Of a stretch of 11,938 nt of DNA, positions 1-8,802 are shown piece after piece. A model generated the notes under the pieces. The model searched no databases, was not told the DNA's origin, and saw nothing but the letters and a program-made list of their open reading frames with translations. A program made the position numbers and the translations under genes. Each line of letters starts with the position of its first letter. The first letter of the stretch is position 1. Origin of the DNA: Phoronis ovalis (taxonomy: Eukaryota; Phoronida; Phoronidae); NCBI GenBank assembly GCA_028565635.1, contig JAOXYB010049013.1, positions 1-11,938 of the forward strand. The letters run 5' to 3'.

Positions 1-1031
1 ATGCAGACCGTCTGTAATTTCGACATGGATCACGTTCAAGATGGCCGACTGGCGGCCATGTTTGTTCTCGAGATGTTACCTCGCAATAATAGCTTTTGTT
101 TTTGTCGGATCATCTTCATATTATGTCGGATATTAGTTTGACCCTGATTACTTCTAACATGGCCGACTGGTGGCCATGTTTATACCCAAGAGTGCATGTT
201 ACGTTGAGCCCATTTCTGGAAAGACGAAGCGATGATTGGACGATTTGAAGGTGGATGCACGAAGGTCATAGGGTGGTGGGTGTATTAGGCCAAGTGACAT
301 TCAAATTGACCTTGAGATGTAGGTCAAATGCCGATATGAATCTTCGACATTTTTTGTTGTGCGTAACACTTCCTTTGTCGCACAATATCTGCTTCGGTTT
401 TTATCTGATCAGCTTTATATTTGGTACGCCATTTCGGGAAAGACAAAGCAAAACCACCTATTTTCTTTTCAAACCAAAAATTTGACATTTTCCCTCTATT
501 GTCAACCTCAAAACTCTTATACATACAAAGACGGCTTAATTTACAACTAAAGAAACTACATCATATGATGGGCATCTGTCTTCACCCGCAGACCTCTTGT
601 TATAATTTAACATACAGCCATTCAACAAGTATTAATCAATAAACCCTCCAATTCCGAAAATTGCACAATCATCTTTATATTAAAATCTACAATATGTATA
701 TTAATTTTTCGCATGTTGGATTTTTCGTAGTGCTTTCAGCAGAAACTGAAATTATTTTTTTTAATAACCTTATATTGGTGTATTGGTATAATTAAAATGA
801 AAGCATTTTTAAGTGAAATCAAGTTTTTATGCAACTGATCATTAGCAATGTTAACTGTTGTAACAAAATAATAAATGTGGTGCTGGACATGCCAAATATC
901 TAACACGGTGGTTTTTTTTTCTTCTTTCTTCTCACTTTTTCTACATAACATCTTCTGGTGGTTTGCGGCGACTGACAACATTTGATATGTTTTGCCGTGG
1001 TTTTGTCCGTGTTCTTCATTAAATGTGACAG
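1..1031 (+). other. UAP1 intron sequence with dispersed repeat
   Basis: This stretch lies upstream of the first visible UAP1 exon and is presumed to be intron. I found no family-like exon in it. It contains one isolated ATGGCC-N7-GGCCAT hairpin at 41-59 and a copy of a dispersed repeat at about 131-355. The rest is AT-rich with short poly-T runs (for example 910-920) and no supported feature. The small ORFs here have no coding character that I can defend. Confidence 0.6.
131..355 (+). repeat. Dispersed interspersed repeat, copy 1
   Basis: This matches 4641-4855 in order over about 220 bp, with many substitutions and small indels. Shared landmarks in order are GTTTGACC.TGATTACT, ATGGCC-N7-GGCCAT, CCATGTTT, AAAGA.GAAG, GGAT.CACGAA, CATAGG.TGGTGG, ATTAGGC and CGAATCTTC. 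There is no coding potential and no terminal repeat that I can define, so it looks like a short non-autonomous element of unknown class. Ends are approximate. Confidence 0.75.
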
Positions 1032-3122
1032 AAATTTTGCTGTGTGGGAAGTGCTACGAGAAGATGAGTTTTCTCCCCTGAAAAATGCTGACAGTGCTGG
1101 TCGGGATACGCCAACAACATCACGTAACGCCCTCTACAGTTTACATCACCACTATGTTCTCAGAGCTGGAGCAAAGTTCATGCAAGGAGATGGCACACCC
1201 ATGCCAGATATACCCAGGTACAGTGCACATCATTTACATTATATTGTGAAATATTGAATAATGGGTTGTTGCGAGTCATGCCGATTTCTTTACTTAAGCA
1301 TGCAATGTAATATACATTTTGAATGTGTCCTCTGTCAGTTTTATTTATAAAATACTAAAATATGATTTGCATGTTCTTAGGTCAGCATTATTATTACTGT
1401 TTGGACTGATCCACATACTAATAGTGTACGGTCCATATTATGTGATACTTTAAGCTATTACAATGTAACCTGTGACTATCATAACTTAATTATAATAGTT
1501 ATAACAGTCCCAAGTTAAACATGCGAAAATTTAAATCTTACGAATACCACTCGTAGAACTAAACCAATTAATTACCAATGGTCTTTTCACACAACTTTTA
1601 ATAGATAAATTTACTTTGTAATTTTCGACGTCACATCTGGCTTGTTGCTGGTACAAGACATTACATACAATGATTTTCATACAATAATAATATGGGATTC
1701 TGTTTTCTAACAGTTATTGCATATAGCACTGACCCATAACTTGCAATTTGATGTACAAGTGCCATAATATGTTACATTTTGATGCACTGTTAGTTAGAAA
1801 TGTGCATGTTGTATGATTGCTAGCTTTAATAATTGCTTCAAGATAGATTAACTTTTATAGTAATTATAATTTTTGTGCTGTTGATATTGTTTTAGGCCTG
1901 TCAGTGGCATGAATGGAAACGACAGGTTAGCATGATTTTAGCTCTTTTATATGTTTTCCCCACTTCAAACTTTCAACAAGTACACATTTTCTACATTGTC
2001 CAGTCTGGAGCATTCTTTGTTAGAATTATTCCCAATCAATGGTTGTCCAACAGAATTACCATCATGTATATATCTGATATTCGATAAATACATTTTATAT
2101 TTGAATCCACATTGTTATCACTAATTCATTAAAAATTGTTACATACAAATTAACTTAATATGCTTCAATTTATGATGCATATTAAGTTAAGAACAGTATG
2201 TTAATTTCAAGTTTTGATGCTGTTTCAAATAAATTTAAAAGATCGATAATTTTGCGAAAAGGTGGACATCACTAAAACTCCAGGATTCTAAAATGGGTTT
2301 GCATAATGCCTCCAGACTGTGTTAGATGACAGCACATCTTAACATTTATAAAAGATGTATGTAGAATGATTTGAGTTAAAATTTGTTGATAATGAAAAAT
2401 TAAATCACATTAGTCTAGTATTATAAAAAGTATTTCAAAAGCAGCTAATTTGCAAGCCAGGTTTTAGTGCTGTTGTAATAAGTGTATGTTATTGCTATGT
2501 ACCTTTAGGTGTCTGATTAATAAAACTTTTACCTAAATGTTACAATAGACATACTGAAGCTTACTAATTTATATAAGCATCATTTAGACTTGTTACTTTT
2601 CATTTCAGTCAAAAATCGTGTGAAGAAAATAACCAACCGCTAGTATGTGAAGTGTCTCCATTAGTTTCGTATGCTGGCGAGGTGAGTACATTGTGCCCGT
2701 CATACCTAGCTTTAACAAAGGAAACGTATACTGTGAAGGAGTTAAACTTAAAAGTAATCCTTAAACACAAATGGCTAAGCATATAAACTGCAAGGAAGTT
2801 CATTCAATCTTTTCTTGGCAATTAATATTTTTCATTTACAATTAAAACAAATGAATAATGTTGCAACTGATGTATTGTTTGCAAAAATATGGGTGGTATT
2901 TAATTTCAAAACTTGTAATTTAAAAAATTGTTTCGTGTTTAAACAAAAATATTCAGAATTATAAAATACAAAAATATTCAGAATTAACTCTTTATAATTG
3001 TAAACTACATTTTTAAGGGCTTGGAAGATATAGTGAAAGGGAAAATGTTTCAAGCTCCATTGATTATTCGTTCCCCAGAAGAAGGTGATGTTACTGAATG
3101 CGCTGCAATGAAGAATTTGTAA
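1032..3122 (+). CDS. UAP1: UDP-N-acetylhexosamine pyrophosphorylase, C-terminal four exons (5' part outside window)
   Basis: UAP1 makes UDP-GlcNAc (and UDP-GalNAc) from UTP and the hexosamine 1-phosphate in the cytosol, the last step of the hexosamine pathway that feeds glycosylation and chitin synthesis. Exons seen: 1032-1217, 1896-1925, 2609-2681 and 3018-3122, all with GT donors and AG acceptors. Phases agree: the first exon starts by completing a codon (likely Lys), two AG-ending junctions follow, and the last junction is phase 0. The first exon contains [16 protein letters not shown], a near-invariant family block, then [17 protein letters not shown]. The third ends [13 protein letters not shown] and the last begins GLEDIV and contains FQAPLII, matching the conserved C-terminal tail. 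It ends at TAA 3120-3122 with MKNL. About 130 residues are encoded. The catalytic nucleotide-binding core lies upstream and is not in this window. The family call rests on remembered motifs; the exon borders were read directly. Confidence 0.93.
1218..1895 (+). other. UAP1 intron before the microexon
   Basis: A 678-nt AT-rich intron with donor GTACAG and acceptor TTGTTTTAG. I see no repeat, RNA gene or hidden exon in it. Confidence 0.75.
1896..1925 (+). other. UAP1: 30-nt symmetric cassette microexon of UAP1
   Basis: This exon is preceded by a TTGTTTTAG acceptor and followed by a GTTAGC donor. It is 30 nt long and both of its junctions are in the same phase (AG before each). Including it gives Arg, PVSGMNGND, Ser. 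Skipping it joins exon 1 to exon 3 as Ser, with the frame intact. It falls in the variable loop between the PDIP segment and the [12 protein letters not shown] block. In vertebrates this part of UAP1 carries the optional insertion that separates the AGX1 and AGX2 isoforms. Whether it is really alternative in this organism is inferred from phase and position only. Confidence 0.8.
1926..2608 (+). other. UAP1 intron after the microexon, with hairpin
   Basis: A 683-nt intron with donor GTTAGC and acceptor TTTCATTTCAG. Its one structured element is a perfect 14-bp inverted repeat at 2150-2190, listed separately. The AATAAA at about 2519-2524 lies inside the intron and could be a cryptic early polyA site, but nothing supports its use. 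Confidence 0.75.
2150..2190. repeat. Perfect inverted repeat, 14-bp arms and 13-nt loop
   Basis: TTAACTTAATATGC at 2150-2163 is exactly reverse-complemented at 2177-2190. Beyond the perfect core the arms keep a diverged CATAC / GTATG match, so the structure may once have been about 25 bp long. It lies in a UAP1 intron and may be a short foldback remnant. Confidence 0.8.
2682..3017 (+). other. UAP1 last intron, with short tandem duplication
   Basis: A 336-nt intron with donor GTGAGT and acceptor ACATTTTTAAG. A 19-bp unit, ACAAAAATATTCAGAATTA, occurs at 2943-2961 and again at 2968-2986, 25 bp apart. The second copy ends 31 nt before the last exon, in the branch-point region. Confidence 0.75.
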
Positions 3123-3410
3123 TGCCCCTGATAGGGCAGTACTGTTTTACTTATACTTGTATGACCTACTTCAGCCTCTGCTTTGTATAAAGCACAGGAA
3201 GCTGGTGCTAATTCATATACTGTTTTAGTCTGCTAAAATAATTGAATTATTTTGTATAGAATTTTAATAGTTATTTTGTTAAGTAATTTGTATATTTTGG
3301 GACTGCTTTTATAAGCAACTAATTTAAAGATTATCCAAAATAACAATACCTCTTCTGTTAAAAGATTTGTAAAATCTAGGGGGGCATTGGAATAAAATAT
3401 AGGTAATCAT
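3123..3410 (+). other. UAP1: UAP1 3' UTR with polyA signal
   Basis: This is AT-rich non-coding sequence directly after the UAP1 stop codon. A canonical AATAAA lies at 3391-3396, about 270 nt downstream, and is the first plausible polyadenylation signal. The cleavage site would fall shortly after it, so the 3410 end is approximate. Confidence 0.6.
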
Positions 3411-5093
3411 GTACATTAATGGCCTAAAAAGCGCAAACAAATTAAGGTTTTGAAAAATGGACCCTGAAAAAGACCTCTGCCAAAGTACCCAAACGCAAAA
3501 CTTGTCATGCAAACAGATTCCAAGCAAGACCAGGGTTAAAAACAATACCCTTTTTGATGAAAATTGCCGATTTTCTTACCCTAAACATACAAGGCGTCTT
3601 GTCCTGAAATGAACTTCTTTTTCAAATGTTTTGTTAATGGGCATGTATACCCACATTTTATTTTAGTGCCCCTAGGGTATAAATGTAATAATTTATTTTA
3701 CAAAGTATTTTAAAGACAAATCAGTGTTGTGCTTTCGTTCTACAGACTACATGTAGACAATTTTCTAATAGGTCTAAACACTTTGATAATTACCATTGAT
3801 CGTCTGTTATAGAATTATTACTTCGTCTCTTTGATGTGGTGATGCATGATTTGTGAAGTTCAGAAGCTATCCAAAATTCATGATATCCTCCTTTTAAATC
3901 TCTAATATTTAAGAACTACTTCATTGTTTTTTCTTTGTTAAAATATGTAATTTAAGTTTGTGATGCTGAAAAGAATAGCCTGCAGGCGTCGACTCCAAAT
4001 CTGCTAATCGATATTAACTGGGCAAGTCAAGTACTCAGAAATTCTGCTAGGCAATGTTTTCGTGATGTTCATGAATTCAAGATATTTTTCAATATTTGCA
4101 AGTTAAGAGAATTAAGTAACAATGTTTTATCTACTAATACTGGTTTTACAGGGATCTGGGTGAGCATGTATTGGGACCAATTATGTTACATGTATATAAG
4201 GGTACTTGTATGCTGTTTGGCAACATGTTTACAGGTTTCATACTACTATGTCTAATGTATGTGTCACCAATATACCTGTCATACAGTGGTATGTAATATA
4301 TTCAACTATATCTCATCATACTGCTGTATATTCAGATCTGGCAGTTTGTTGCCGTGCTAATGTGAGCAAGATATCCTTGTATCTGTAACCCCAATGTCAA
4401 AATATCATCTATGCATTTTTGTTTTCTATTGCTATTTAAAATATACTATATACGGACTGGAACAACTGAATATTAGAAATATTATACAGACATTTATTAT
4501 GCTCATCCATAGTGGTAGGGCATACATGTATAGTCGTAGGCTATGTATTGTTGTTGTATGTCTCACTATAACAGCTTCAGTTTTTACCAAATTAGTTTCA
4601 TATTCAATACAGGGTAAATGCATGTCAAAGTGCAGGTTGCTTATAGTTTGACCTTGATTACTATCAATATGGCCAGGTGGCGGCCATGTTTGTTCCTAAG
4701 AGGGCACGTCACATTGTGGGAAAAGATGAAGTGTAGACTGAACAATTCATGGTATCACGATGGATTCACGAATACCATAGGTTGGTGGACAGATTAGGCT
4801 AGGTGGTACTTTAAAATGGTCAAAACGACGATACGAATCTTCAATATTTTGCTTTGATTCAGCATTTTTTGGGGTAGTCTTTGGAAAAAAATTAACAAGG
4901 TGTAGGATACATGACCTTCAGTTCCTACCAGTTTTGTTTGCACAACGTTGGGGAAATTTTTATAAACATATTATGTCACTCAGAAGTGGATAGGAAAATT
5001 AATTGTAAACCACACAGATATCAGTTTTTAGCTTTTCATATTTTTTACATACAGTAAAATATCGTCAAATTTACGTGTGCTGCTATTTTGCCT
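3411..5093. other. Intergenic region between convergent UAP1 and RPL12
   Basis: AT-rich sequence with no supported gene on either strand. It holds repeat copy 2 (4641-4855) and, toward its right end, the presumed RPL12 3' UTR. On the - strand no AATAAA appears close to the RPL12 stop. A TATAAA variant lies at 4959-4964, about 130 nt downstream, and the next true AATAAA is near 4493-4498. The short ORFs near 4206-4651 look random. Confidence 0.55.
4641..4855 (+). repeat. Dispersed interspersed repeat, copy 2
   Basis: This is the second copy of the repeat at 131-355, in the same orientation. It carries ATGGCC-AGGTGGC-GGCCAT at 4669-4687. It lies between the 3' ends of UAP1 and RPL12. Divergence between the two copies suggests two separate old insertions rather than a recent duplication. 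Confidence 0.75.
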
Positions 5094-8000
5094 TTAGTCC
5101 TACAAAAAATAATAACACAAGTTCAAAATAAAATTCCATTCCTATCTCCATTATTACATAGTGTGTGCTGACACTGAGCGCATCTACGAGAGACAAGTAA
5201 AAAAAAAACAGCAATCAAAAGCCACCGAAATGCATCAAAATTGAACTTGTAAATACTATAAACTATTTGCATGAACATGATATAGCCATTGCTTGCACAC
5301 CTAAAGTATCTTGACATGATGAATTTAGTGAATGAGAAATCAGTTCTCCACTTGCTTGGGCGATTCAAGGGTACTAAGGAGCTTGGTTTGTGTGTATATA
5401 GTGTATAATATTTAACGTGATAATGTCGAAGTGATAAGTAAACGACAAGATAACAGTCGAGTAGCAATGACGTACTCTGGAATACAGTACAAACAACATT
5501 ACATTTTTAAAACCATTTTTTGCCTTAGAAACATGCTTACCTCGGGGACCTCAATCTCCCCACTGTTGACCTGGTCAATAGCGTCATGAGCATTCATACC
5601 ATCAACTGTGCAACCAACAGACTGAGCAGTTCCTGTAATTTTAAAAATACATATTTAAAGCAAGATTTTAGCAGTGCACAAGTTTTCTTATAACCTACAT
5701 TGCACATGAGGACTGTACAGCATGGTGATTTAATATGAAGATATGCTTTTGATTTGCAGTCAAGTCAATCTAGTATAAATATATTTCGGAATTCCCATTG
5801 CAGTGTGTGTCTTGGTCTTTGTTAAGGCTTATGCCGGCACCAACCACAATTTTTCATTATTAATTCTACTGATTGCATTTCCAGCAAATTTCAAAGTTTA
5901 GATTGCTCTAAATGTTAGCTGAATGTTAGTTTATATCAATGGGGCATACGAACATACCTAAAATTTCCTTCACAGTACCAGCTAGGTTTTTAGCCATGCT
6001 ACGCTCTCTCATAATTCTAGCAATGCCAAGTACATCATCCATTGTGATATTACCAGAGTGTTTTACTGAAAACAAACGTAAACAAATTGTATAATCAATT
6101 AAGTGAATGAATATGTTTTGTTACCACACAACTAGAGTTACAACGCAGCACTTATGGAAGTTATTAAGAGCAGTAAAAACTGTCAATTCAGAAAATTCAC
6201 AAGCAGACATGGCAGCGGGAAAAACTGCATAGTTACATATCCAGCTCTACATGTCAACAATCTTTCAATATTAATACACAAGTCCATAAAGAATAATTAT
6301 TAGCTTACCATGCTTAACCTTCTTTCTATCACGTGGTGGTTCCTTCAGTGCTTTGATGACCAATGACGAAGCACTTGGCACAACACTAACTTTGGCTTGA
6401 CGATTTTGAATAGTGAGTCTTACTGTGATTTTCAAGCCTTTCCAATCCTGGGTGGCCTTGGCAATGTCATCCCCAACTTTCTTGGGAGACTGATAAAAAA
6501 ACAACAATGCAATACAATACACTTATTTTCACCTAGTGTCTTCTAACGACTCCTGCCTTTTAAATACATGTCAGTTGTGTATATAAACTACCTTTTCAGC
6601 CAAGATCACAATACTGCTTATGCTTACATCACTAGTTGCTGAATCTTACCTGGCACTTCAGAGTGACAGATGATAAATAAAGACATTAAAATATCTATTG
6701 CAGTACAAACACAGTAACAGTGTGTTCAGAAATAGCTTAACAAGCAGTCGTCAATACTATATGTTGAGACTGAGAAGGAAACAAAAGATCTTACCAAACC
6801 AAGTGGTCCAATTTTGGGGGCAAGAGCAGATGTAGCACCAACTTCACCACCAACTGCTCGCAAGTGCACTTAAAATAAGAAGTCAAACATGACAGTTAAT
6901 TAATGGTTTAGAAGTTTCTACTAAAACTTTGGACACTTCCCTGGGTCTTGCTTGTGGAGTAATTTAATTTTACCCAGCTTATTCTCCTCGATAATTCAAT
7001 GCTGTTCCTCTTCTGCAAGTGCAGGGGGTGGTGGTCAATATGAAAGTGGGTACGCATGTTCCAACAAAATTTCGCGTGAAAGGGTATGTTTTTCGAACCG
7101 CCGGCGCGTAACGCGCGTTACATGCTTAGGGTCTGTTTTTTGGCTAAAATCACGAAAAGGGGCAGTTTTTTGGAGGTGTGACACTTCCTAATATGTTTAC
7201 CAGAATGTGTATTCCCCATCATATGAAAGTTACTTCCTGAATTGATGCTATTATGAGAATGACCTTTTAAAACACGGCATACGATTGGTCAGGTCAGGGT
7301 TCAGGTATCACGTGATCCACTTCCTTAGGGGTGTATTTTTTCAAAAAAAGCACTTCCTTAGGGGTGTATTTAAAAAAATAATCACTTCCTTAGGTGTATT
7401 TTTTTGCAGAATTTCACTTCGTTCGGGGCTTTTTTGAAAAGTCATGTTGGAACATGGGTACCCACTTTCTTATTGACCACCCCCCCCGGGATGTTGACTT
7501 TACTTGTGCGACAGATGGCATTATTTTACACATGCGCAAATGCTACTCTGAAGTGAAGATGACGGACGAGTTCGTGAAAAGAATTATGGGTTTGCATTTG
7601 TGTGTGCCAGCGCGGGAGTTGCAAATGGTGGTAGGAGTAGCGAGAGTTCAAGTAGGATAATCAGAGAGTATCTGGATGGATATATATAAACTCACTCAGT
7701 AGGAATTACATAGATTTCGAAGTTGGGGCACTTTAACTGTAATTGGCTATGTAACTAAGTTCCCATGACTATTCGCGCAGCTCACATGTCAGATTATCAA
7801 GACCTAGTGCAGAACATCATGAACCAGCACTACCCGGATATGTATTAGTAGCTATCTTTAGTGCTGTTATCAGTTATTTGTCGGATACTTTGTATAAAGA
7901 AATGTTACTGTGGCAGAACTATAATTGTAAATACTAGAATTTATATATCGTATTATCCTGATAGCAAGACTAAGACCCGGATCTAACGTTTGAAAACGGG

Positions 8001-8503
8001 ATCTTGCATTTGAATCATCGCACTTTTGACGAATCAAGTCTTCAAGATAGGGGACTTCTTCTTCTTCCATTATAGTGCATACCTCTTAGTAGAGTAATTC
8101 GCACTTGACTAAGTAATACTACTACTAATAATATTAAATAATAGTGATATTTATAATACGGTATAGCCTAATACTAATAGTATTTCACTTGTCTGCCGAG
8201 ATGGATTTTGGGTAGGTAGGCCTACATGTTTTGGCTAATAATATAGTAATAAGTCTAATTTTATGTATGAATTTTCGTGGTCTAGTTGCGTTGACTGTTA
8301 TCCAGTACAAGGTGAAGTTATACCCACTATAATCTCGAAGTACAAATTTATAGATATTACAGACGGATTAAAGAGGTCGGAAAACTGTTCAACGTAGGCC
8401 GTCATGATTGTCGAATCTAGTATGGGTCTAATATACACTAAAATTTCAAGCATAAAAGTAACCTACCGATATGAATAGCGGTTGGATCAAACTTGGGAGG
8501 CAT
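5094..8503 (-). CDS. RPL12: 60S ribosomal protein L12 (uL11), complete, six exons
   Basis: RPL12 sits at the base of the ribosomal P-stalk. Its N-terminal domain faces the stalk proteins and its C-terminal domain binds the GTPase-centre rRNA. Coding exons, read 5' to 3' on the - strand: 8503-8467, 6868-6795, 6489-6309, 6065-5958, 5632-5541 and 5099-5094, all GT-AG. The sum is 498 nt, or 165 aa plus stop, the usual length of animal RPL12. The start MPPKFDP is the family N-terminus, with A at -3. Diagnostic blocks are [51 protein letters not shown] and [12 protein letters not shown]. Exon 5 ends VPE at a consensus GTAAGC donor. The last exon supplies only Asp and TAA after a strong TTATTTTTTGTAG acceptor. 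The last-exon choice is the least certain part: reading through the donor would instead add 13 unrelated residues. All other exons are firm. Confidence 0.93.
7024..7488. mobile_element. Foldback/MITE-like element with ~42-bp terminal inverted repeats
   Basis: The left end (7024-7065) contains GGTCAATATGAAAGTGGGTA then CATGTTCCAAC. The right end (7446-7488) is its reverse complement with only a few changes. The roughly 465-bp element encodes no transposase. Its interior is built from repeated modules of the form AGGGTNTGTTTTTT (7080s, 7127-7140, 7158-7171), a CG-rich palindrome at 7108-7121, and a 32-33-bp tandem array at 7318-7440. A target-site duplication is not evident, so the superfamily cannot be named. 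Length, lack of coding sequence and long inverted ends fit a non-autonomous DNA transposon inserted in the RPL12 intron. Confidence 0.75.
7318..7440 (+). repeat. 32-33-bp tandem array, ~4 units
   Basis: Units begin CACTTCCTTAGGGGTGTATT at 7318, 7351 and 7383 (the third lacks two G). A degenerate fourth, CACTTCGTTCGGGGC, begins at 7415. The units end in A- or T-runs of varied sequence. Related CACTTCC starts occur at 7182 and, as TTACTTCC, near 7228, so the array seems to have grown from a module spread through the element. Confidence 0.85.
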
Positions 8504-8613
8504 TCTTCTTTATTTTAAATAGAGTTAAGTATTAAATTACTTCGGTGTTGGTGTTGGATGACCGCGATTGCAGACTACCAAAAACAGTTGCACCACACCG
8601 AGAATACGGCGAG

Positions 8614-8625
8614 CCAAAGAGGAAG
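8614..8625 (-). promoter_or_regulatory. RPL12: Possible 5' TOP start site of RPL12
   Basis: On the - strand this reads CTTCCTCTTTGG, a C followed by pyrimidines, about 110 nt upstream of the RPL12 ATG. Ribosomal-protein mRNAs usually begin with such a terminal oligopyrimidine tract, which places their translation under mTOR control. It sits in a short GC-richer stretch (about 8560-8640). No TATA box at the expected distance is convincing. This is an inference from position and composition. Confidence 0.35.
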
Positions 8626-8802
8626 ACTATTGGCGACACCTATTGAGCTCGATTGCCTTCAATGGTAACAGAGGTATTGCATTTTAGATAAAAAATATAA
8701 TCTCTCTTCAGATAACTTAACAAGATGAAAATGTATTAATTAAATATCTAGTATGCAAAATATGATTACTAATACTTTTCTAAAATGATAATTAGCCACA
8801 AA

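Larger units (their letters stand above)
6869..8466 (-). other. RPL12: Large first intron of RPL12
   Basis: A 1598-nt intron, much longer than the other RPL12 introns (243-441 nt). Part of the excess is a foldback element at 7024-7488. Beyond it lie a GC-richer patch around 7500-7660 and three small ORFs (7559-7660 +, 7765-7848 +, 7870-8070 -) that I cannot assign. The part from 8071 to 8466 is AT-rich without supported features. Confidence 0.8.

Noticed and set aside
2519-2524. AATAAA in the UAP1 intron as gene end
   Set aside because: Two clear coding exons follow, so any use would be premature and is unsupported.
4206-4651. Overlapping ORFs on both strands in the intergenic region
   Set aside because: Composition is low in coding character, no motif is seen and there are no convincing splice sites; they look random in AT-rich DNA.
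5123-5467. 114-codon - strand ORF in RPL12 intron 5
   Set aside because: It lies fully between a good donor and acceptor, starts inside the intron and has no family-like motif. It is probably intronic chance, although part of it would be translated if the acceptor at 5184 is used.
5700-5930. Possible H/ACA snoRNA in RPL12 intron 4, including a TTTAGA-GCAA-TCTAAA hairpin (- strand, 5897-5912)
   Set aside because: RPL12 introns host snoRNAs in some animals, but I could not find two proper hairpins with correctly placed H and ACA boxes.
6206-6255. Stem GACATG/CATGTC with inner GCAG/CTGC in RPL12 intron 3
   Set aside because: It is short and unbalanced, and no box motif beside it marks a snoRNA.
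6560-6640. C/D-box snoRNA candidate in RPL12 intron 2 (GTGATGT, then CTGA)
   Set aside because: The C box is imperfect, no terminal stem is present and spacing to the D box is poor.
7290-7320. tRNA B-box-like GGTTCAGGTATC
   Set aside because: It departs from the B-box consensus and has no matching A box or cloverleaf; it is internal to the foldback element.
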